14,468 bases of DNA from Phoronis ovalis (Eukaryota; Phoronida; Phoronidae), in assembly GCA_028565635.1 (NCBI GenBank), contig JAOXYB010032142.1, positions 1 to 14,468 on the forward strand. Reading direction: 5' to 3'. Positions 9,744 to 14,468 of the stretch are shown here, in pieces (position 1 is the first letter of the stretch; each line of letters begins with the position of its first letter). The notes under the pieces were generated by a model. That model saw only the letters and a program-made list of their open reading frames with translations, was not told where the DNA came from and did no database searches. Made by a program: the position numbers and the translations under genes.

Positions 9744-11341
9744 ATGGCTGCAGAATTAAGTGGAAAGGAGCAGGAAGACTTATTTGAACAGAGAGAAACT
9801 TGGTGTGCAGTTGAGAGAACTAAAGAATCGGCATGGCTGAGAACAGAAATGAAACATTTTAGGCATCATTTAAAAAGTTCATGTTTCAAAACTGGCGAGA
9901 CACCCAAGGAGGAATCGAGATGCAACTGGAGAGTTGAGGAGCCAACACATTTACAAAGAAAACATTTTCCACGTATCCAATGTAAGTGAAGATCAAGCTT
10001 TGCAAACATAAGCCTAATAAATACCTTTTTGCGGTAGTTGTAATTTGAGGTCGCTTTTGTTTATTGACAATGTGCTATTTTTGTTTATTAAATAATGTAT
10101 CAAGGGTTGTAATTCATACCTTGTTTGGACTAAATAGAATCTACTGGTGTAGGGTTACAATTTTCTGTTATTACCCCCAAGCTAAATATATAGTAGTAAC
10201 CGCTGCTCAGTCAATGAATTTACAGACGAGCCATGTTGTCCTTCTATTTCAGATCTGAAGTAGCTCTGGCCTTTTGTTTAATAACTATTGCAAGAAAACT
10301 AAAAAATAATTTGTTGAGTTCATTTAACAGTCAGGAGAAAATAACATTCTACCTCTGTTTCTTTACCATCAGAGAACACATTTAATAGTGTGAAGTTTTG
10401 TTTTAAAGACCATGTGTACGTACAGCTGTATTAAACTGCATATTGGAATGAAAGCCAAAACATTATTGACAGTAAATTTAGAATTATTATTATTTGCATT
10501 TTCAGTTGAATCACAACTAGAAATTTAAGAAATTAAGAGATACATCAAGTAAAAACACAATACACAGAATAAATCAACAGAATGAATCCCATAGTACCAA
10601 AGATATGTGAACATTTACATGCGAATACCACAGTACCAAAGCTTTGTGAACATTTACATGTGAGTGTTTCAAGAAATGGAAGAAAGAAGAATGTATCACT
10701 GGCTGTAACTGTCTCATTCCAAGTTTAATTGAAAACTGCTCAGAAAGCCTCTAATATACCTCTATACGCTACCAGTCAAGATGTTAGACATTTGCAATAA
10801 ATTCTTATTTGCTCAATGTTACAACATTACTATATAATAATGTTGTTAGAATATTGTTATTTATGTCATATTTAGGTGACACCCACACGCTGCACGTTTG
10901 CATAAAGAATGGTACTTTCTTGATAGATATAAACACATTTTGTAGATGTTTCACAAGTTACATCAAAACTTGGCCCTTGCCTAACATAAAAAGTACAAAT
11001 TTCTCGAAGTTGTTTTTTTAGACATTTAGCATATGTTAATGCTGTTAAGGATTGACAGACAAGTCATTTGATCTTATCTGCCTAGCCTTTTAATGTCTTT
11101 GTATTTCAAGACATTTTCATCCATTCAAATTGTTACTGTTGCTCATTGGTTGTGAACTTAGCTTGCTCAGTATGACGATTTCTAACAGTAGAGACTTGTC
11201 ACCATTTATGCACTTGACACATTGCTCAATTTGTATATGAAACCTTTTACAATATATCTAAATTCATATCCTACAATAACTTCTTGTTTTTTATCACTTA
11301 ATTAATTTAATTTCTATCCTTTTACAGCACAGACAAAATGA
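9744..11341 (+). CDS. SPATA45: SPATA45-like small protein (two coding exons, about 83 residues)
   Basis: Main coding exon 9744-9981 gives 79 residues and ends CCAAT|GTAAGTG, a near-perfect donor, in phase 1. Joined to the acceptor TCCTTTTACAG|CAC at 11328 it adds Ser-Gln-Thr-Lys and stops at TGA 11339-11341. The start ATG has a good context (AAAATGG) and an in-frame TAA at 9729. From memory, vertebrate SPATA45 (about 98 residues) has KRES..LVERS.....LR..KRHF and a C-terminal ERKHFP followed by a short tail. Here EQRETWCAVERTKESAWLR, then EMKHF, and later W....THLQRKHFPRIQ occur in the same order. The protein is charged, with no signal peptide or membrane segment. Function of the family is unknown; in mammals it is testis-linked. 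The tail-to-tail TATDN3 neighbour, as in human, supports the call. Without splicing the frame would end at TGA 9987-9989 (81 residues). Confidence 0.72.
10590..10668. repeat. Two-copy tandem duplication, period 39 bp
   Basis: AGTACCAAAG begins at 10593 and again at 10632. Each copy continues with TGTGAACATTTACATG, with only a few differences between copies. Lies in the SPATA45-like intron. Confidence 0.85.
11306..11311 (-). terminator. Candidate TATDN3 polyadenylation signal (ATTAAA on the minus strand)
   Basis: First A(A/T)TAAA-type hexamer I find downstream of the TATDN3 stop. If used, the TATDN3 3' UTR would cross the last exon of the convergent SPATA45-like gene. One hexamer in AT-rich DNA is weak evidence. 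Confidence 0.25.
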
Positions 11342-11450
11342 ATATCAAATGCTTCCACCAGATGGTGCTAGTGCTAATGAAGGTGTTGAAAATTCATTGT
11401 TAGCATAAACGTTTACTCTGTACTTGATAAAATTAAAACTATCATATAAA
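11328..11450 (+). other. SPATA45: Last exon and 3' UTR of the SPATA45-like gene
   Basis: Follows a strong polypyrimidine acceptor (TTTCTATCCTTTTACAG). The predicted frame stops within 14 bases, leaving the rest as 3' UTR. An ATTAAA at 11432-11437 is a plausible polyadenylation signal, putting the end near 11450-11460. A second frame in this exon stays open to TAA at 11406-11408 (see findings). Confidence 0.5.
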
Positions 11451-11483
11451 ATAATACAACATCTTTTGTTAATCAATTGTTCT

Positions 11484-11627
11484 TTAAATCTTGATGAATC
11501 GTTTAAGTTTAGGAAAAAGTTTTAATGTGTTCTCAGCTGTGATTCTCATCACTGTATCTACGTCGACTTTCTTGATTTTTGCTACATATTCACATGACAA
11601 CCGAATATTTGAAGGCTCATTTCGTAC
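11484..11627 (-). CDS. TATDN3: TATDN3 last coding exon
   Basis: Acceptor CTGGTTATTTCAG|GTA. 47 residues starting [19 protein letters not shown] and ending [15 protein letters not shown], then TAA at 11486-11484. Matches the VRNEP.NI..SAEYIA and ALKLFPKLR tail of TATDN3. It is not visible as a long start-to-stop frame because it lacks an early ATG. Confidence 0.93.
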   Translation of the reverse strand, partial: VRNEPSNIRLSCEYVAKIKKVDVDTVMRITAENTLKLFPKLKRFIKI

Positions 11628-14100
11628 CTGAAATAACCAGTATTGGTTGTATTAAAAGTTCATAAGGAATAGTAGAAACATACATTGCTTGTTACTGGAA
11701 TTGAAAACATATAGATTCTTGCATGGTAGTTTCACAGCAACAACACAATGTGCTGATGGGCTATTTGTTTTTTAAGGCTGAAATGTATTTAACGTCGAGA
11801 TAACAAAATGTAAAAGAAATTAACTGTTAGCAAAAGGAACAGCTACCTGGAACAATATAATGCTGCAAGTAGTACAATGTAGTTAGCTTATCAATTACAT
11901 GGGTATTACCACCTTAGATAACACATGGTGTTTAGAGTAGGAATGCACTAAGGTTTTAAATACAAGCCTGACATGTAATTATTACAGTGTAAGGTACACT
12001 TATTTTTATATGGGTAAGTGGTAGAGGGTGAAAAAGCTTTTATATATCATGTGGTGAATATATCAGAAAAACAGTAAATGCAGTATACTACAAACCGAGC
12101 AATAAGTCAAGCAATATGAAGTAATAAACAGCAATGGTTCCTCTTTTATCTTGGAAAACTTCACAATGTTTGCTGCAGTAATACTGATATGTACAACGTA
12201 CCTGTTTTTCTGGACCAAGTGCTGGTGAATCTGTTTCCAGTAAAATGTTTTCTAAAGGAAGTCGTTCAACTAGTTTCTGCTTCTTGTCAGAACATGAAAA
12301 GAAATATGCGGTACCTTTGTATTGAACATAACATTTGCTAAAATCAGTTAAGTTGAATTCATTGGTTTTGTATAAAATTAATGAGTGCTTTAAATTTGGT
12401 ATAAATCTGAGCACACAAAAATATGCGTTTTCCTCTTATTTATTAGTTTTACAAAAAATAAACTTATCTTTCACAAACCAAATTATTAGAAATTTTTGAC
12501 AGTTTAGGGTAATTAAACTAATTAATAATTAAATTATTGGTGAAAGCCAGTAATCAAACACATAAATGGCAAAAAAAAAATTTTCTAGAAAAAAATCTCA
12601 TCCACATCATAAAGTATGTTAAACTAATAAAAATAATACTGGTGTACTTGTAGGTTTGTTCACAAGTAAGCAGCATATGTAACCGTTTCAAGGGACCATG
12701 TACTTCAGTTTTTCTTAGTGTTTATTTCTTTTTTTTGAAATGAACTAACCTGTTCGCTCCGGACAATTGAGGGTGGTATTGAGAAATAATATCCAGCTTG
12801 AACGCCTTCCATTGCCACAGATGCCTTACCATCAAAAGCGTGCAGCAACACGTTTGTAGCACCGTGCTCTTTCAAAAAAGCAATGGTTGGTCTACCTGCA
12901 GAACGTGAGTGAACATTCCTGAAAAAAGACAACTTAATTTAATTGACTCTCTTTTGTGTCTTTTCTTATTCATATTTAGCCTGTATACAGGCTAAGGAAG
13001 GACTAATTATATAAGGTTTTAATATATTACTAGACTCTAGTTGACAATTTTACTCTTATTTCTTCATCCATAACAGTACTATCAATAAATTAATAACTTT
13101 TAGCAATGAACTTAGAGATATATAAAATTGGAATAATGGTATATAGAGCGAATTGCATTTAAATATGACTAAATATAAGTTACACAGTTGAAAAAAGTAA
13201 AATTTATCATCACTTTAGGCAATCTGAATAAAAAAAAATGTACAATGATACAAACTTCATTATTCAGATTGAGTCCAGTCTAATTCATATTCAATTTTCA
13301 TAAAACTGAATTAGTCAGATTATAAAAGTAGTGAGTAAACTTTTTTTTTTATAAAAATAGCCACAATGTAGTCAATTTATATTTCAATACTGTAAAAATT
13401 AACAGCTTGTACAGTTATAATGCAATTGCCCCGGGGAGGGGGTACTTGAGTTATTTTTTGGTGGGGGTGTGCAGCCCATGTTGAACATTTTGGATTTGGA
13501 TTGTATATGTACTTCTTACTGTATTTTTTTGGATTGCTACCATAAAGAAATTAAAATATTTGGACTGCTTTCCACTGCTTACAGCAAATAATTTGGATTA
13601 ATTTTAGGTTTGTATCCATAAATAGATGTTTGAATTTGGTTTGTATCAGTCAGTTTGCGTAAAAATGAATTGCTACTCAAATATTTAAAAATTTTGGATT
13701 GCTATCCTTATACTTCACAAAATTTGGATTGCTACCCTTATATTTAAAAAAAATTGGATTGGGTTTCTAACACAAGCTAGCCAAAATTTTAGATTGGGTT
13801 GGGCGGCATATCCCCGTAGTCAAAAAACCATAAGCACCCCCCGGGGAAATTGCATGAGTAGTCAACTTAATCTTTTCCATTACGTAAAATCACTTTTAGC
13901 ATGTTGCTCAAGTGAAAAACACACAGGTGGTCTGTATTTGTGTTTAAACTTTTTTACTGTGATAAATGATAGCTTGTTATTTTGTCTTACACTGGGAAAT
14001 CAAGTCTTTTAGCGAGAGCTATCTGTTCAGCAAACACACAACGTTGGTTGTCTTTGCTGATGTCTTCTGAACAAAATCGTGGAGTAAAATCTAGTCCCAC
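11484..14100 (-). CDS. TATDN3: TATDN3-type TatD metal-dependent hydrolase (C-terminal part, four exons)
   Basis: Exons 14100-13991, 12918-12750, 12282-12202 and 11627-11484 join in phase (2, 0, 0) into 167 residues ending in TAA. TatD proteins are TIM-barrel, divalent-metal hydrolases, many with deoxyribonuclease or exonuclease activity. Visible family signatures, in order, are [19 protein letters not shown] with its metal-binding His, VLLHAFDG with the second His, the SIPPSIVRS loop, and [13 protein letters not shown] with the active-site Asp. The tail NTLKLFPKL closes the domain. VHSRSAGRP and [16 protein letters not shown] point to TATDN3 rather than TATDN1 or TATDN2. The N-terminal HxH motif and the Glu before GLD must lie on exons beyond 14468. 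All catalytic residues in the visible part are intact, so I expect a working gene. Confidence 0.93.
11628..12201 (-). other. TATDN3 intron (574 bp)
   Basis: Phase-0 GT-AG intron. The minus-strand open frame that runs from the upstream exon to about 12088 is read-through into intron. Nothing else seen. Confidence 0.8.
12202..12282 (-). CDS. TATDN3: TATDN3 exon: [13 protein letters not shown] active-site segment
   Basis: Exactly 27 codons, phase 0 at both ends. Donor is CAG|GTACGT. The acceptor ..CATGTTCTGACAAG|AAG is chosen over the nearby AAGCAG because it keeps SEQ-KQKLV as in human TATDN3. The Asp of ETDSP is the catalytic/metal residue typical of TatD. Confidence 0.93.
12283..12749 (-). 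other. TATDN3 intron (467 bp)
   Basis: Phase-0 GT-AG intron with short A/T runs. Nothing else seen. Confidence 0.8.
12750..12918 (-). CDS. TATDN3: TATDN3 exon: VHSRSAGRP and LLHAFDG metal-binding segments
   Basis: Acceptor GTCTTTTTTCAG|G, donor GAACAG|GTTAGT, 56 full codons. Carries [12 protein letters not shown], then [17 protein letters not shown] and [16 protein letters not shown]. Both histidines expected at the TatD metal site are present. Confidence 0.94.
13221..13314. repeat. Cluster of short inverted repeats
   Basis: AATCTGAATA (13221-13230) pairs perfectly with TATTCAGATT (13261-13270). CTAATTCA (13280-13287) pairs perfectly with TGAATTAG (13307-13314). Could be the remains of a small palindromic element. 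Confidence 0.5.
13420..13855. mobile_element. MITE-like non-autonomous element with GC-rich terminal inverted repeats (436 bp)
   Basis: The left end reads ATGCAATTGCCCCGGGG and the right end is its near-exact inverse, CCCCGGGGAAATTGCAT. Homology extends inward imperfectly for about 35 bp (GGGTACTT..GTT.TTTTGG against the inverse of the right end, GGGTGCTTATGGTTTTTTG). The ends and the adjacent GGTGGGGGTGTGCAGCCCATG are far more GC-rich than the host intron. The interior repeats TTTGGATTGCTAC-like strings many times. It has no coding capacity. I do not see a clear target-site duplication, so the class (DNA transposon MITE or a foldback/satellite-like repeat) is open. Confidence 0.75.
13490..13800 (+). 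repeat. Internal degenerate TTTGGATTGCTA(C/T) repeats of the MITE-like element
   Basis: Copies or near-copies begin around 13493, 13530, 13559, 13591, 13694, 13721, 13753 and 13789, with irregular spacing of about 27-100 bp. Most follow the pattern A/T-run, TTGGATTG, then CTACC or GGTTT. Confidence 0.7.
13991..14100 (-). CDS. TATDN3: TATDN3 exon: GLD(F/S)xPRF segment
   Basis: Acceptor TTGTTTAAG|GTG, donor CCCAGT|GTAAGA, leaving phase 2. Encodes [10 protein letters not shown], an acidic stretch, then [12 protein letters not shown], matching IGLDFSPRF and RQIQLAKRLNLP of human TATDN3 as remembered. The GT at the end plus G of the next exon gives Val before NVHSR. Confidence 0.9.
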
Positions 14101-14468
14101 CTTAAACAATATAAATTTTATTTATGAATATATTCTGAAATGTATGAAAGCTTTACATATCTTATCCAAAATATGATGTACACAATAACAGAACACCGAC
14201 ATATAAATAAATATGAAAGCTCGCACACAGCCCGGAGACACCTACCAATGTTTACATTCTATTCTGTTGGCTTACTAAAATAAATAAAACCTAAAGGTTA
14301 TGACAAGCTGCTAAAAATGCAATGTGTAGAAGAGATGTGTGACTATATTTAAATGTTTTTGTAATTAAAAGCATGTATTTGGAAGATGTGTTAGTTTGTA
14401 AATCGATATTGTTTTAGATGTGAAGCATGTATGCTTGATACGTAGCGACACCTGTTAGAGGAAGTAGA
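14101..14468 (-). other. TATDN3 intron, 3' part, running off the right edge
   Basis: No further TATDN3 exon recognised; the expected exon encoding the metal-binding Glu just before GLD is not here. A minus-strand acceptor-like TTCCTCTAACAG near 14454 is followed by a short open stretch without resemblance to the family. Confidence 0.6.

Larger units (their letters stand above)
9982..11327 (+). other. Intron of the SPATA45-like gene (1,346 bp)
   Basis: GT-AG intron by prediction. It contains several acceptor-like sites (near 10251, 10505 and 10876) but no matching donors that keep a frame open. It also contains the 39-bp duplication at 10590-10668. The 10809-11021 open frame is not supported by splice signals that fit. 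Nothing else recognised. Confidence 0.55.
12919..13990 (-). other. TATDN3 intron (1,072 bp) carrying a MITE-like insertion
   Basis: Phase-2 GT-AG intron. Contains clustered short inverted repeats at 13221-13314 and the inverted-repeat element at 13420-13855, which together make up about half of it. Confidence 0.8.

Noticed and set aside
10809-11021. 70-residue plus-strand frame with GDTHTLHVCIKNGTF
   Set aside because: There is an acceptor-like TCATATTTAG in front, but none of its GT sites restores the frame needed for the next exon; treated as intron.
12088-12414. 108-residue minus-strand open frame
   Set aside because: Contains the 27-codon TATDN3 exon (12282-12202) flanked by intron on both sides; the extra residues do not fit the family.
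14380-14456. Possible further TATDN3 exon after TTCCTCTAACAG on the minus strand
   Set aside because: Open for about 28 codons but shows none of the residues expected upstream of GLDF, such as the AIGE segment.
1-14468. Prokaryotic-style system, CRISPR array, phage or viral insertion
   Set aside because: No array of spaced direct repeats, no ribosome-binding-site/operon layout, and no reverse transcriptase, integrase, capsid or transposase fragments were recognised in any frame.

Overview
This is AT-rich, intron-containing animal nuclear DNA. Coding exons are short (71-238 bp), have clean GT-AG borders, and are separated by introns of about 0.26 to 4.7 kb. The proteins are bilaterian, but the divergence and the compact introns suggest a marine invertebrate (lophotrochozoan or invertebrate deuterostome) rather than a vertebrate. 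I cannot name the species. Almost all long open frames outside the exons below lack splice sites, codon bias or family resemblance, and I treat them as noise.

Layout. (1) About 1-9008, minus strand: the 5' half of a Pez / PTPN14-PTPN21-type protein tyrosine phosphatase gene. Six coding exons (7870-7700, 3044-2875, 2507-2410, 1402-1332, 767-609, 344-168) join with consistent phases into 282 residues covering the FERM domain. A non-coding leader exon probably ends at 9008. The catalytic phosphatase half lies beyond position 1. (2) 9009-9263: a short divergent promoter region. (3) 9264-11450, plus strand: a small gene whose main exon (9744-9981) encodes a 79-residue segment that I recognise as a SPATA45-like protein, with a last exon at 11328. 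(4) 14100-11484, minus strand: the last four coding exons of a TATDN3-type TatD metal-dependent hydrolase; its 5' exons lie beyond the right edge.

The gene order is the main result. As I remember it, human 1q32 carries TATDN3 and SPATA45 side by side and tail to tail, with PTPN14 on the same chromosome arm within a couple of megabases. Here the same three families sit within 14.5 kb, and the SPATA45-TATDN3 pair has the same convergent orientation. This looks like ancient microsynteny, and it supports the otherwise weak SPATA45 assignment. The three proteins have no known common pathway: a Hippo/junction FERM phosphatase, a small testis/cilium-associated protein of unknown function, and a nuclease-like hydrolase. 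I infer shared ancestry and perhaps shared promoters, not a functional operon-like system.

Non-genic structure includes a four-copy tandem repeat of about 69-76 bp (6229-6519) and a G12 run beside a TA microsatellite (7144-7190) in the large Pez intron. A two-copy 39-bp repeat lies in the SPATA45 intron. The long TATDN3 intron holds a 436-bp MITE-like element with GC-rich terminal inverted repeats (13420-13855). I found no tRNA, rRNA, CRISPR array or prokaryote-type operon.
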